In this document: positions 8,109 to 16,893 of the stretch, one piece after another
Layout: each line of letters begins with the position of its first letter
Numbering within the stretch: position 1 is the first letter of the stretch
Source: Paracoccus marcusii
GTDB lineage: Bacteria; Pseudomonadota; Alphaproteobacteria; Rhodobacterales; Rhodobacteraceae
DNA length: 64,000 bases
Direction: 5' to 3'
NCBI RefSeq assembly: GCF_028621715.1
Contig: NZ_CP117466.1
Location: forward strand, 2,864,501 to 2,928,500
The notes under the pieces: model-generated
What the model was told of the DNA's origin: nothing
The model's database searches: none
Seen by the model: only the letters and a program-made list of their open reading frames with translations
Translations under genes and position numbers: made by a program

Positions 8109-9893
8109 TCAGGGGACCAGCGGCCACAGGATGGGGATGATCAGGCACGCCACGATGCCGCAGATGATGTCCAGCGGCACGCCCACCTTGACGAAGTCAG
8201 AGAACCGATACCCCCCCGGTCCATAGACCATCATATGTGTCTGATAGCCGATGGGCGTCGCAAAGGCGACGGTCGCCGCGAACATGACAGCCACGACATA
8301 GGGTCGTGGGTCGTGGCCAAGGGTCGTGGCCAGCGCGATGGCAATGGGCGTCAGCAAAACGGCGACCGCGTTGTTCGACAGGACCTCGGTCAGGATCAGG
8401 CCCAGGAAATAGACCGCGATCAGGGTCAGGAACGGCGGCAGGTCCATCAGGTGCGGCGCCAGGAAGTCGACGATCAGGTTGACCGTCCCCGTATGTTCCA
8501 ACGCCTCGCCCACGGCCAGCATGGCAAAGATCATCGCCATCAGGCGGCCGTCCACGAAAGAGAACGCCTCTTCGGCATCGACGCAGCGGGTGATCAGGAT
8601 CACCGCGGCCGCCAGGAAGGACAGCGCCAGGATCGGGGCGACGTTCAGGGCCGCCAGCGTCACCACGGCCAGCAGGCAGATGATCGCGATGGGGGCGCGA
8701 TTGCGCCGATAGGCCCTCGCCGAGGGGCGCGAGACGTCGACCATCTCCATGTCGGTGGCCAGGCGGCCGATATCCTCGGGGGCGCCTTCCAGCAGCAGGG
8801 TGTCGCCCACGCGCACCACCAGGTCGTCCAGCTGGCGACCGATGTTCTGGTTTCGCCGATGGGCCGCCAGAACGTAGATGCCATAGCGCCGGCGCAGGCG
8901 CAGATCGCCCAGACGCCGCCCGATCAGGTGACAGCCCGGCGAGATCAGCACCTCGACCGTCTCGGTCGCAACCGAGCCCAGCTTGTCCAGCATCTGCAGG
9001 TTCTTGTTGTCCAGCATCTCCAGCAGGTCGGACATCTCCGACCGCAGGACGACGCGGTCGCCGGGGGCCAGCACCACCTCGGGCAGGTTGCGGCGCAGCG
9101 ACGCGTCGCCCCGCAGCACGTCGATCAGGCGCACCGCGTCGCGCTTGAACAGCGCCACCTCGGTCACGGTCTGGCCGACCAGGGACGAATCCTCGGGGAT
9201 CGCGACTTCGGTGAAGTACTTCATCTCGCGGCGCGACCCTAGGAAGCCGGCCAGCGAGGTGCGTTCGGGCAGAAGCTTGCGCCCGATCAGCAGGAAGTAG
9301 GCGATCCCGGCAAGGGTGATGGCGATGCCCACCGGGGCGATCTCGAATATCGTGAAGGGCTCCATCCCGCGTTCGCGCGCCACCCCGTCGACCAGCAGGT
9401 TTGTCGAGGTGCCGATCAACGAGATCATGCCCCCCATCAACGTGAAATAGCTAAGCGGCATCAACAGTTTGGACGGCGTTGTTCCAAGCCGCAGCGCCAG
9501 CTGGATGCAGATCGGGATCATCACCGCGACGACCGGCGTGTTGTTCATCACCGCCGACGCCACGATCACGAAGCCGAACAAGCTGGCCACGGCCAGCATC
9601 GGATTGGTGTCGGCGCGGGCCGACACGATGCTGGACATCAGGTCCAGCGCCCCCGTCCGCATCAGGCCGCCCATCAGCAGGTACATGAAGGCGATCGTCC
9701 AGGGCGCGGCATTCGACAGCACCCCCGCCGCATCCTCGACCGGCAGCAGCCCCAGCACCATCATCGTCGCCGCCGAGGCGATGGCGATGACCTCGGGCGG
9801 GTGCTTTTCGCGGATGAAGAGGACAAAGGTGATGCTGACGATGATCAGCATGGCAACGGAAGCGGTCGTGCCGGTCAGTTCAAAGCCAAGCAT
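8109..9893 (-). CDS. SLC13-family permease with two TrkA-C (RCK_C) domains
   Basis: A 594-residue protein with hydrophobic blocks at both ends (ArsB/NhaD/SLC13 fold) separated by a soluble insert at roughly residues 210-390. The insert holds two RCK_C-like repeats (EDSSLVGQTVTEVAL and GCHLIGRRLGDLRLRRRYG). This domain order is typical of bacterial DASS-like carriers for sulfate, dicarboxylates or similar anions. Family signatures include AVMNNTPVVAVMIPI, LMGGMISLIGTSTNLLVDG and LSNNAVAVLLTPIAIA. AGGA lies upstream of the ATG. The substrate is unknown. The adjacent genes have no obvious functional link. Confidence 0.9.
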   Translation of the reverse strand: MLGFELTGTTASVAMLIIVSITFVLFIREKHPPEVIAIASAATMMVLGLLPVEDAAGVLSNAAPWTIAFMYLLMGGLMRTGALDLMSSIVSARADTNPMLAVASLFGFVIVASAVMNNTPVVAVMIPICIQLALRLGTTPSKLLMPLSYFTLMGGMISLIGTSTNLLVDGVARERGMEPFTIFEIAPVGIAITLAGIAYFLLIGRKLLPERTSLAGFLGSRREMKYFTEVAIPEDSSLVGQTVTEVALFKRDAVRLIDVLRGDASLRRNLPEVVLAPGDRVVLRSEMSDLLEMLDNKNLQMLDKLGSVATETVEVLISPGCHLIGRRLGDLRLRRRYGIYVLAAHRRNQNIGRQLDDLVVRVGDTLLLEGAPEDIGRLATDMEMVDVSRPSARAYRRNRAPIAIICLLAVVTLAALNVAPILALSFLAAAVILITRCVDAEEAFSFVDGRLMAMIFAMLAVGEALEHTGTVNLIVDFLAPHLMDLPPFLTLIAVYFLGLILTEVLSNNAVAVLLTPIAIALATTLGHDPRPYVVAVMFAATVAFATPIGYQTHMMVYGPGGYRFSDFVKVGVPLDIICGIVACLIIPILWPLVP

Positions 9894-9995
9894 GAAGATC
9901 CTGTCTCGTCACACGGCCCGGATGCGGCCCCGACATCGGGGTGTAGAGCAGTTTTCTGCGCTGCCGCAAGCGAAAGTTGAAACGGTGCCGGCGGG

Positions 9996-10811
9996 TCAGG
10001 CCGGATGCGTGGCCGCCAGCCGACCGCCGTCGCGCACCGGCTGGACGCTGCGCGCCTGCCCCGTGCGGTCGTCCGTCTCGACCAGCACGCCGGACAGCGT
10101 CGCCTCGCCTTCGGCGGGCACGAAGCGGTCGCGGACCATGCCGGTGATGAAGCGGCGCAGCGGCTCTGCCTTGTCCATGCCGATCACGCTGTCATAGTCG
10201 CCGCACATCCCCGCATCGGTCAGATAAGCCGTCCCGCGCGGCAGCACCTGCGCATCGGCCGTGGGGACGTGGGTGTGGGTGCCCACCACCAGGCTGGCTC
10301 GCCCGTCGCAGAAATGACCCACGGCCATCTTCTCGCTGGTCGCTTCGGCGTGGATGTCGACCAGGGCGGCCTGCACCATGCCGCCCGGCGGATGGGCGCG
10401 CAGCACGCCGTCCAGCGCCGAGAACGGATCGTCATAGGGACGCGACATGAACACCTGGCCCAGGGCCTGCACGATCAGCGCCTTGCGCCCGCGCTGGTCG
10501 CTGATGATCGTGTGACCGCGGCCCGGCGCCTCGCGCGCGAAGTTCAGCGGGCGCACGATCCGCGGTTCGCGGTCGATGAAGGTCAGCATGTCCTTTTGAT
10601 CAAAGGCATGGTCGCCGAGCGTCAGGCAATCGGCCCCCGCCTCCAGCAGCAGTTGCGCGTGACCCGCGGTCAGGCCGCGCCCGCCGCTTGCGTTTTCCGA
10701 ATTGACCACGACAAGATCGGCCTTCAGCCGGGCGCGCAGCCCCGCCAGCCGTTCGGTGATCGCCCGACGGCCCGAACGGCCCATCACATCGCCAAGAAAC
10801 AGAATTTTCAT
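9996..10811 (-). CDS. YmdB/TIGR00282-family metallophosphoesterase
   Basis: A 271-residue protein with the metal-binding signatures of the family: FLGDVMGRSGRRA (first Asp), VVNSENASGGRGLT (Asn and Glu), GDHAFD, DIHAEATSEK and GTHTHVPTAD. Bacillus YmdB has 2',3'-cyclic-nucleotide phosphodiesterase activity and affects RNA turnover and biofilms; the alphaproteobacterial role is not established. It is full length and starts MKILFLGDVM. In this clade the gene is commonly found close to yebC and membrane-transport genes, so the loose cluster here is unremarkable. Confidence 0.9.
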   Translation of the reverse strand: MKILFLGDVMGRSGRRAITERLAGLRARLKADLVVVNSENASGGRGLTAGHAQLLLEAGADCLTLGDHAFDQKDMLTFIDREPRIVRPLNFAREAPGRGHTIISDQRGRKALIVQALGQVFMSRPYDDPFSALDGVLRAHPPGGMVQAALVDIHAEATSEKMAVGHFCDGRASLVVGTHTHVPTADAQVLPRGTAYLTDAGMCGDYDSVIGMDKAEPLRRFITGMVRDRFVPAEGEATLSGVLVETDDRTGQARSVQPVRDGGRLAATHPA

Positions 10812-10858
10812 GGGGGTCTGCTATGCCAATCTGCGTGCGGCCTCAAGCGCGCACATGC

Positions 10859-10885
10859 AAAAGGGCTGCCTTGCGGCAGCCCTTT
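10859..10885 (-). terminator. Rho-independent terminator of the cold-shock gene
   Basis: A perfect 11-bp stem (AAAGGGCTGCC with GGCAGCCCTTT, loop TTGC on the plus strand) lies 26 bp downstream of the csp stop. Read on the minus strand it ends in TTTTGC. It cleanly separates csp from the phosphoesterase gene. Confidence 0.85.
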
Positions 10886-10910
10886 CATATCGTCGCCGTA
10901 AGGCGTCGGA

Positions 10911-11117
10911 TCAGACGAACTGAACGTTCGTTGCCGATTCGCGACCGTCACGGCCACGCTCCAGCTCGAACGTCACCTTCTGGCCGTCGGCCGGAGCCGA
11001 CAGGCCCGCGCGCTCGAGAGCCGAGATGTGCAAGAAAACGTCCTGGCGGCCGCCTTCCGGTTGAATGAAGCCGAAGCCTTTGGTGCTGTTGAACCACTTC
11101 ACGGTGCCGTTGGCCAT
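10911..11117 (-). CDS. Cold-shock protein, CspA family
   Basis: A 68-residue single cold-shock domain with RNP1 KGFGFIQ (residues 13-19) and RNP2 VFLHIS. The opening MANGTVKWFNSTKGFGFIQP is diagnostic. It binds single-stranded RNA or DNA and acts as an RNA chaperone. AGGAGATC precedes the ATG. About 155 bp separate it from the tRNA gene upstream and probably contain a long 5' leader, as in other csp genes, but I could not model a thermosensor. A strong terminator follows the gene. Confidence 0.95.
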   Translation of the reverse strand: MANGTVKWFNSTKGFGFIQPEGGRQDVFLHISALERAGLSAPADGQKVTFELERGRDGRESATNVQFV

Positions 11118-11272
11118 CGTGAGATCTCCTGTCTTAGTGTTCCACCCGCAGTATGCGGTGGCTTGGCCGTCAGATTAACAAAGCAGACTGAAGGCAGAAG
11201 CAGACAGGATGCAGAGAATTTAACGTAGCCATGTCTAGATAGGGCGGACAGGGCCTTAATGCAAGGGAAACT

Positions 11273-11347
11273 TGGTGCCGGCTGAGGGATTTGAACCCCC
11301 GACCCCCTGATTACAAATCAGACGCTCTACCACTGAGCTAAGCCGGC
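11273..11347 (-). tRNA. tRNA-Thr (anticodon TGT)
   Basis: Read on the minus strand this is a complete cloverleaf. The acceptor stem GCCGGCT pairs with AGCCGGC, the D-arm has GCTC...GAGC, and the anticodon stem TCTGA/TCAGG (one T-G pair) holds the loop TTTGTAA, giving anticodon TGT. The T-arm contains GGTTCAAATCC, and the discriminator A is followed by an encoded CCA. It reads ACA threonine codons, which are rare in this GC-rich genome. No integrase or repeated 3' end is seen nearby, so it is not visibly used as an attachment site. Confidence 0.97.
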
Positions 11348-11377
11348 ATCGTCGTCCGATTACCAAGCCGCCCGATG

Positions 11378-13084
11378 TTACGCAAGCGGCGGCTTCGTGC
11401 GTCTGGCACCGCCCAGGTTGGTGCGCGCCAGAAGCGCGACCGCGGCGAGCCCCACGGCCATCACCAGCAGTGCCGCGGGCGAGGCGTTGCCCAGATCCTC
11501 CAGGCTGGCGCGTTCGTGGGTGCGGGTGGCCAGCGTCTCGAAGTTGAACGGGCGCAGCAGCAGCGTTGCGGGCAGTTCCTTGACGCAATCGACAAAGACC
11601 AGCAGCAGCGCCGCCCCCACCGACCCGCGCATCATCGGCAGATAGACCGCGCGCAGCACCCCGGCATTGTCGCGGCCCAGCGACCGCGCCGCCATCGGCA
11701 GCGAGGGCGGCACCCGCGTGAAGGCCGCGTCGATCGCCCCCTGCCCGATCGCGAAGAAACGGACCAGATAGGCCAGCACGATGGCCGTGCCCGTCCCGGT
11801 CAGGATCAGCCCCGGATCGGTGCCCGTCACCGCCAGCCAGCCATCCGCGACCCGGTGGTCCAGCGCGGCCAGCGGGATCAGCAGGCCCACCGCCAACACC
11901 GCCCCCGGCGCGGCATAGCCGATGGTGGTGACCGGCATCAGCAGGCGCGGCAGCGCCCGCCCCGACAGGCGCGTCCCATAGACCATGATCAGCGCCATCA
12001 GCACCGTCAGCACCGCGGCGATCCCGCCTAATGACACCGTGTGCCACGCGGCCCGCACCAGCCCCGGCGACACCCAACCCTGCGGATAGGCCAGCGCATA
12101 GGTCGCGATCACCCCTACCGGCAGGACGAACCCCATCGCGAAAGGCAGCGTGCATGCCAGCGTCGCCAGGACCCCCGGCAGGGCACGCAGGCGCTGGCGC
12201 TGGATCGGCCGCGGCTGCCGGGCGCTTTGGTGATAGCGCGCATTGCGGCGGGCAAAGCGTTCCCACAGCGACAGAAGCACGATGATGGCAAGCATCGCGC
12301 AGGCGATCTGGGCGGCACCGCCGGCGTTCCGACGCTCCAGCCAGGTGGTGAAGATGCCGGTGTTCAGGGTCTGGACCCCGAAATAGCTGACGACGCCGTA
12401 ATCGGCGACCGCCTCCATCATCGCGATGGCCGATCCCGCCACGATGGCCGGGCGCGCCAGCGGCAGGCCAACGCGGGCGAACAGGCCCCAGGGGCCGGTG
12501 CCCAGGGCGCGTGCGACCTCGTATGCGCTGCCCGACTGTTCGTGCAGCGCGGCGCGCGTCAGCAGATAGACATAGGGATAGAGCGCGGAGGCCAGCACCA
12601 CGATCGCCGCCTCCAGCGAGCGGATGCGGGGGAACCAGTAGTCGCGGGCCGTCTCCCACCCGAACCAGCCGCGCAGGGCGATCTGGACCGGGCCGGAATA
12701 ATCCAGGAAATCGGCCAGTGCATAGGCGCCGATATAGGCGGGCACCGCCAGCGGCAGCAGCAGCAGCCACTGCAGCACGCCGCGGCCCGGAAAGTCGTAC
12801 ATGCTGACCAGCCAGGCCGCCCCGGTGCCCATCGCCGCGGCCAGCAGTCCCGTCCCCACCGCCAGCGCGACCGTGTTGCCGAAATAGCGGGGCATGACGC
12901 TGGACAGCAGATGCGGCCAGATGTTGTCGGTGGGGTTCAGCGCCAACCAGACGACCGACAGGACCGGCATCAGCACCAGCCCCGCGACCAGGACCGCGGC
13001 GACCGACCATCCGCGTCCGCCCCCCTGGCGCAGGGCATGATCGTGACGGCGGCTGCGGGTCGGTTCTGGGGCTGTCCGGGTCAT
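11378..13084 (-). CDS. Iron(III)-type ABC transporter permease, fused two-domain (FbpB/FutB-like)
   Basis: A 568-residue protein with about twelve membrane spans: two copies of the binding-protein-dependent permease domain in one chain. EAA-type loops occur in both halves (EVARALGTGPWGLFARVGLP and AARSLGRDNAGVLRAVYLP). This layout is typical of ferric iron importers. The ATG at 13084 (MTRTAPEPTR) is preferred over the open frame to 13147 because the earlier residues are not family-like. No binding protein or ATPase lies beside it, so the partners must be encoded elsewhere. It is divergent from the next gene, 115 bp away. Confidence 0.88.
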   Translation of the reverse strand: MTRTAPEPTRSRRHDHALRQGGGRGWSVAAVLVAGLVLMPVLSVVWLALNPTDNIWPHLLSSVMPRYFGNTVALAVGTGLLAAAMGTGAAWLVSMYDFPGRGVLQWLLLLPLAVPAYIGAYALADFLDYSGPVQIALRGWFGWETARDYWFPRIRSLEAAIVVLASALYPYVYLLTRAALHEQSGSAYEVARALGTGPWGLFARVGLPLARPAIVAGSAIAMMEAVADYGVVSYFGVQTLNTGIFTTWLERRNAGGAAQIACAMLAIIVLLSLWERFARRNARYHQSARQPRPIQRQRLRALPGVLATLACTLPFAMGFVLPVGVIATYALAYPQGWVSPGLVRAAWHTVSLGGIAAVLTVLMALIMVYGTRLSGRALPRLLMPVTTIGYAAPGAVLAVGLLIPLAALDHRVADGWLAVTGTDPGLILTGTGTAIVLAYLVRFFAIGQGAIDAAFTRVPPSLPMAARSLGRDNAGVLRAVYLPMMRGSVGAALLLVFVDCVKELPATLLLRPFNFETLATRTHERASLEDLGNASPAALLVMAVGLAAVALLARTNLGGARRTKPPLA

Positions 13085-13199
13085 GCCCAAGGGCGATATG
13101 CCAAAGCGGTTTGACTGTCCACGCCGGACGGTTAATCTGCGCGCCACAACCAGGGTGGGCTTGCCCGCCGCAAGGCCAAGAAAAGACGGGACAGTTCAG

Positions 13200-14075
13200 A
13201 TGCAGATGGTTTTCCACCTGGGGGTGCACGGCACCGACCGCGACCGCCTGCTCAAGACGCTGCTGAACAACCGCGCCGCCCTGCAGGGCATCGGCACCGA
13301 GGTGGTCACCCCGAACCGCCACCGTGGGCTGTTCGACGAGGCGCTGGCATCGCTGAACGGCGGCACGGCCACGCCCGAGATGGAACAGATCATGATGGAC
13401 GCGATGCTGGAAAGCGACGATCCCAAGCGGATTGTGATGTCCACCTCGACCTTCATGGGTGCGCCGGGCCGGGCCGTGGGGCGCGACGGGCTCTATCCGC
13501 AGATAGGCATGCGCGCGGCCGCGCTGTCGCGGCTGTTCCCGTCGGCGCAGACCGAGTTCTTTTTGGCGATGCGCAATCCAGCCACCCTGCTGGCCGAGGT
13601 CCTGCCCCAGTTCAGCGGCGGCGGCTATGACGACCTGATGCAGGGCAACCACCCGCTGCAGCTGCGCTGGCGGCTGGCCATCCAGAAGCTGGTCCGATCG
13701 GTTCAGGGCCGCCGCCTGGTCCTGTGGTGCCACGAGGATGTGCCGCTGATCTGGCCCGAGGTGGTGCGGCTGATCGGCGCATTGCCCGACGGCGTGCCGC
13801 TGGCGGGAAACATGCCCTACATGTTCGACCTGCTGGGCCCGTCCGGGATGGAGAAGCTGCGCGCAGCGATGGCGGGCCGCGACCAGACCAATGTCGCGCA
13901 GCGTCGCCAGATCTATTCCGACGTCCTGGCCGCCCATGCCCTGCCCGAGGTGCTGGAGCAGACCGTCGACCTGCCGGGCTGGACGCAGGAGCTGGTCGAT
14001 CAGGTGACGGAAAACTATCGCGCCGACGTGGCCGAGATCGCGGTCCTGCCGGGCGTCGAGTTCATCCTGCCCTAG
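13200..14075 (+). CDS. Unrecognised protein, possibly sulfotransferase-like
   Basis: 291 residues from ATG 13200 (MQMVFHLGVHGTDRDRLLKT); an ATG at 13206 is also possible. I do not recognise a characterised family. The opening, a beta strand FHLG followed by H-G-T and a long helix, resembles sulfotransferase-like proteins of Rhodobacteraceae, whose phosphosulfate loop reads H-K-T-G-T-T. Here that loop is altered (V-H-G-T-D-R-D), so catalysis may be lost; this is a guess by eye. The rest is alpha/beta without membrane spans or signal peptide. It is divergent from the iron permease and converges with gapR. The codon use is ordinary. Confidence 0.6.
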   Translation: MQMVFHLGVHGTDRDRLLKTLLNNRAALQGIGTEVVTPNRHRGLFDEALASLNGGTATPEMEQIMMDAMLESDDPKRIVMSTSTFMGAPGRAVGRDGLYPQIGMRAAALSRLFPSAQTEFFLAMRNPATLLAEVLPQFSGGGYDDLMQGNHPLQLRWRLAIQKLVRSVQGRRLVLWCHEDVPLIWPEVVRLIGALPDGVPLAGNMPYMFDLLGPSGMEKLRAAMAGRDQTNVAQRRQIYSDVLAAHALPEVLEQTVDLPGWTQELVDQVTENYRADVAEIAVLPGVEFILP

Positions 14076-14105
14076 GGCCGCGCGGGCGGCCCCGGGACGG
14101 GTGCG

Positions 14106-14357
14106 TCAGACCATGCCCAGGGCGGCCTTGTACATGTCCAGGATCGCCTCTTCCTCGGCGATGTCATCCTTGTCGCGGCGGCGCAGGGCGATGATCTGCT
14201 TCATAACCTTGGTGTCGTATCCGCGCGCCTTGGCCTCGGCCATCACCTCTTTCTGGCGTTCGGCGATGTCCTTCTTTTCGGCCTCAAGCTGCTCGAACTG
14301 TTCGATGAACTGGCGCAGCTCGTCCGCGGCCACCCCATAGGCTTGATCGTCCTGCAT
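14106..14357 (-). CDS. GapR-family (DUF2312) DNA-binding protein
   Basis: 83 residues matching DUF2312/GapR: a helical, highly charged chain with FIEQFEQLEAEKKDIAERQK and ARGYDTKVMKQIIALRRRD. Caulobacter GapR is a small essential nucleoid protein that clamps overtwisted DNA ahead of forks and transcription complexes; the same role is expected here. The start at 14357 is set by the family N-terminus (MQDDQAYGVAADELRQF) and an AAGAAGGGA site. It converges with the unrecognised gene at 13200 and is divergent from the small membrane protein at 14469. Confidence 0.9.
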   Translation of the reverse strand: MQDDQAYGVAADELRQFIEQFEQLEAEKKDIAERQKEVMAEAKARGYDTKVMKQIIALRRRDKDDIAEEEAILDMYKAALGMV

Positions 14358-14468
14358 CGGATTCGTCCCTTCTTGCGCGTTTGCACCGGGTGTTAGGCGG
14401 TCTTGTTGCGGGGTGCAATCGCCGCTAGGGGACGGTCGCGAAACCCCGCTTTGCGCAAGGAGACGACC

Positions 14469-14696
14469 ATGACCCTGTTCGACTGGATCATCTGGAGCGG
14501 CGCGGCCCTGACCCTGATCGGGCTGGGCGCCCTTGTCTGGTGCATCTGGACCGTCAGCCGCGCCCGCGCGCGGGGCCTGGACGACGCGGCGCTGCGCGAG
14601 CGGATGCACGGCGTGCTGGCCGTGAACATGGGCGCGCTGGCGGCCTCGGTCATCGGGCTGATGATGGTCGTCATCGGCATCGTCTTGGCCCGGTGA
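14469..14696 (+). CDS. Small two-helix membrane protein
   Basis: 75 residues with two clear membrane helices ([20 protein letters not shown] and [19 protein letters not shown]) joined by a basic-acidic loop of about 20 residues. AAGGAG lies seven bases upstream of the ATG. Similar unnamed proteins occur next to dtd in Rhodobacteraceae, as far as I recall. Dtd starts 8 bp downstream, so the two are probably co-transcribed. The function is unknown. Confidence 0.75.
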   Translation: MTLFDWIIWSGAALTLIGLGALVWCIWTVSRARARGLDDAALRERMHGVLAVNMGALAASVIGLMMVVIGIVLAR

Positions 14697-14703
14697 TCCG
14701 GCG

Positions 14704-15153
14704 ATGCGGGTCCTGATCCAGCGCGTCGCCGAAGCCCGCGTCACCGTCGACGCCCAGATCGTGGGGCAGACCGGGCCGGGCCTGCTGATCCTGGCCTGCG
14801 CGATGCGGGGCGACGACGACGCGACCGTCACGGCGCTGGCCGGGCGCGTCGCACGGCTGCGCATCTTCCGCGACGATCAGGGGCGGATGAACCGGTCGGT
14901 GCTGGACACGGGCGGCACGGCGCTGGTCGTCAGCCAGTTCACCCTGGCCGCCGACACCCGCAGCGGCAACCGTCCCGGCTTCTCCTCGGCCGCCGCGCCT
15001 GACGATGGCCGGCGCCTGTACGAACGCTTCGCTCAGGCGCTGCGCGACCTGGGGGTCGCCACCGAAACCGGGCGCTTTGGCGCGGACATGCAGGTGGCCT
15101 TGGTCAATGACGGCCCGGTGACGATCTGGATGGACAGCGCCGACCGCGCCTGA
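14704..15153 (+). CDS. dtd: D-aminoacyl-tRNA deacylase
   Basis: A 149-residue DTD-fold protein: [16 protein letters not shown] start, the SQFTLAAD active-site motif with its conserved Thr, and the [11 protein letters not shown] cross-dimer motif containing the Gly-Pro proofreading dipeptide (here G-P-V). It hydrolyses D-aminoacyl-tRNAs and glycyl-tRNA(Ala) to keep D-amino acids out of proteins. It is full length. It follows the small membrane protein by 8 bp and has its own short upstream GGCG-rich region without a strong ribosome site. Confidence 0.95.
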   Translation: MRVLIQRVAEARVTVDAQIVGQTGPGLLILACAMRGDDDATVTALAGRVARLRIFRDDQGRMNRSVLDTGGTALVVSQFTLAADTRSGNRPGFSSAAAPDDGRRLYERFAQALRDLGVATETGRFGADMQVALVNDGPVTIWMDSADRA

Positions 15154-15408
15154 CCATCCAAGGGCCGTGCCTGACGGGGCTTGACTTTCACGTCATTTCC
15201 GCCCATCTGACCCCCATCGCCGTCCGCTGCCGCGTGAGCAGCCTTGGGTCCCTGCCCGATGACGCCGACACCCAATCCAGTTTCCCATTCACGCGGGGAG
15301 GCAGCAGGCATCCTCGTATCGCGCCTGCACCCCTGCCACTGGCCGCGCCCTGCGCGGGGCCCCTGCCTTTGCGTCCGATACGGGGGACGGAAGGGACGAA
15401 AGATCCTG

Positions 15409-16782
15409 ATGGAACAGAACAACACCCGCCGCCGCCCCAACCGTGGCGGCAAGTCCACCCCCGCCCGCCCGCCGATCCAGGCCAACGAAGGCCGCCGCGC
15501 CCCCGCCCGCGAACCCGTCATCACCGGTCCCTTTGCGGATATGGGGATCGACCACCGCATCAACGCCAACATCATCGCGATGGGCCTGACCACGCCCACC
15601 CCGATCCAGGAACAGGGCATCCCCGCCATCGTGCAGGGCCGCGACGTGCTGGGCCTGGCCCAGACCGGCACCGGCAAGACGGCGGCCTTCGGCCTGCCGA
15701 TGCTGACCCGCCTGATCAACTATGGCAAGAAGCCCGACCCCAAGACCTGCCGCGCGCTGATCCTGGCACCGACCCGCGAACTGGCCACCCAGATCGCGAC
15801 GAACATCGACGCCTATGCCGAGGGCACGCCGATCCGGTCGTTCCGCGTCGTGGGCGGCGCCTCGATCAACACCCAGACCGAGCGGCTGTCGCGTGGCGTG
15901 GACGTACTGATCGCCACCCCGGGCCGCCTGATGGACCTGATCGAGCGTCGCGCGATCAGCCTGGAGGCCACCACCTATCTGGTGTTGGACGAGGCCGACC
16001 AGATGCTGGACATCGGCTTCATCCACACGCTGCGCAAGATCGCGCGGATGCTGCCCCGTGAACGCCAGACGCTGATGTTCTCGGCCACCATGCCCAAGCT
16101 GATGTCGGAACTGTCGGATACCTACCTGACCAACCCGGTTAAGGTCGCCGTCAACCCGCCGGGCCAGGCCGCCAAGAAGATCGAGCAGGGTGTCCACTTC
16201 GTCAGCCAGGGCGACAAGGCCACCCTTCTGGCCGAATACATGTCCAAGCACACCAACGAGCTGGCCATGGTCTTCGGCCGCACCAAGCATGGTTGCGAGA
16301 AGCTGGCCAAGCTGCTGGAGAAATGGGGCTTTGCCGTCGCTGCGATCCACGGCAACAAGAGCCAGGGCCAGCGCGAGCGTGCGCTGGAGGCCTTCCGCAA
16401 GGGAGAGACCAAGGTGCTGGTCGCCACCGACGTGGCCGCCCGCGGCCTGGACATCCCCGAGGTCGCGCATGTCTACAACTACGACCTGCCGAACGTCCCC
16501 GAGAACTATGTCCACCGCATCGGCCGGACGGCGCGTGCGGGCCGTGACGGTCGCGCCGTGGCCTTCTGCTCGCCTGCCGAACTGGGAGAGCTGCGCGCCA
16601 TCGAGAAGGCGATGAAGAACGCCATTCCCGTGATCGGCGGCGACGTGCCCTCGGCCGCCGCGGCCGCAGCGGCGGGTCCTGCCGGCGGCGCACAGCGCGG
16701 ACGCGGCAAGCCGATGGACGGGGGCGCCCACAAGCGCCCGGCACGCCGCCCGTCGCGCGCACCCAAGAGCCGCACCGCCTGA
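15409..16782 (+). CDS. rhlE: DEAD-box RNA helicase, RhlE type
   Basis: 457 residues. All core motifs are present: Q-motif region TPTPIQEQGIP, motif I AQTGTGKTAAF, Ia PTRELATQ, II DEADQMLD, III SATMP, and VI VHRIGRTARAGRDGR. The N-terminus is a short Arg/Pro-rich tail and the C-terminus a Gly/Arg/Lys-rich tail, as in RhlE proteins of ribosome assembly or cold adaptation. I chose ATG 15409 (MEQNN); the frame is open further up to 15244, but that part is not helicase-like. The 255-bp upstream gap probably holds a long 5' leader. A terminator follows. Confidence 0.9.
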   Translation: MEQNNTRRRPNRGGKSTPARPPIQANEGRRAPAREPVITGPFADMGIDHRINANIIAMGLTTPTPIQEQGIPAIVQGRDVLGLAQTGTGKTAAFGLPMLTRLINYGKKPDPKTCRALILAPTRELATQIATNIDAYAEGTPIRSFRVVGGASINTQTERLSRGVDVLIATPGRLMDLIERRAISLEATTYLVLDEADQMLDIGFIHTLRKIARMLPRERQTLMFSATMPKLMSELSDTYLTNPVKVAVNPPGQAAKKIEQGVHFVSQGDKATLLAEYMSKHTNELAMVFGRTKHGCEKLAKLLEKWGFAVAAIHGNKSQGQRERALEAFRKGETKVLVATDVAARGLDIPEVAHVYNYDLPNVPENYVHRIGRTARAGRDGRAVAFCSPAELGELRAIEKAMKNAIPVIGGDVPSAAAAAAAGPAGGAQRGRGKPMDGGAHKRPARRPSRAPKSRTA

Positions 16783-16823
16783 TCCCTGCCGCAAGGCGGA
16801 ATCTGTATCTGGACAACGAACAG

Positions 16824-16853
16824 GCCGCCGGGGCGCAATCTCCGGCGGCTTTC
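16824..16853 (+). terminator. Terminator of the RhlE helicase gene
   Basis: GCCGCCGG (16824-16831) pairs perfectly with CCGGCGGC (16842-16849) around a 10-nt loop and is followed by TTTCGCTT. It lies 42 bp past the helicase stop and before tdk. Confidence 0.75.
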
Positions 16854-16893
16854 GCTTGTCGCGCGTGATGCGCGCGGGTATGGGCCGGGCACC

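Noticed and set aside
11256..13937. Minus-strand open frame of nearly 900 codons crossing the tRNA and the iron permease
   Set aside because: It passes through the tRNA gene and the permease in another frame, so it is not a gene.
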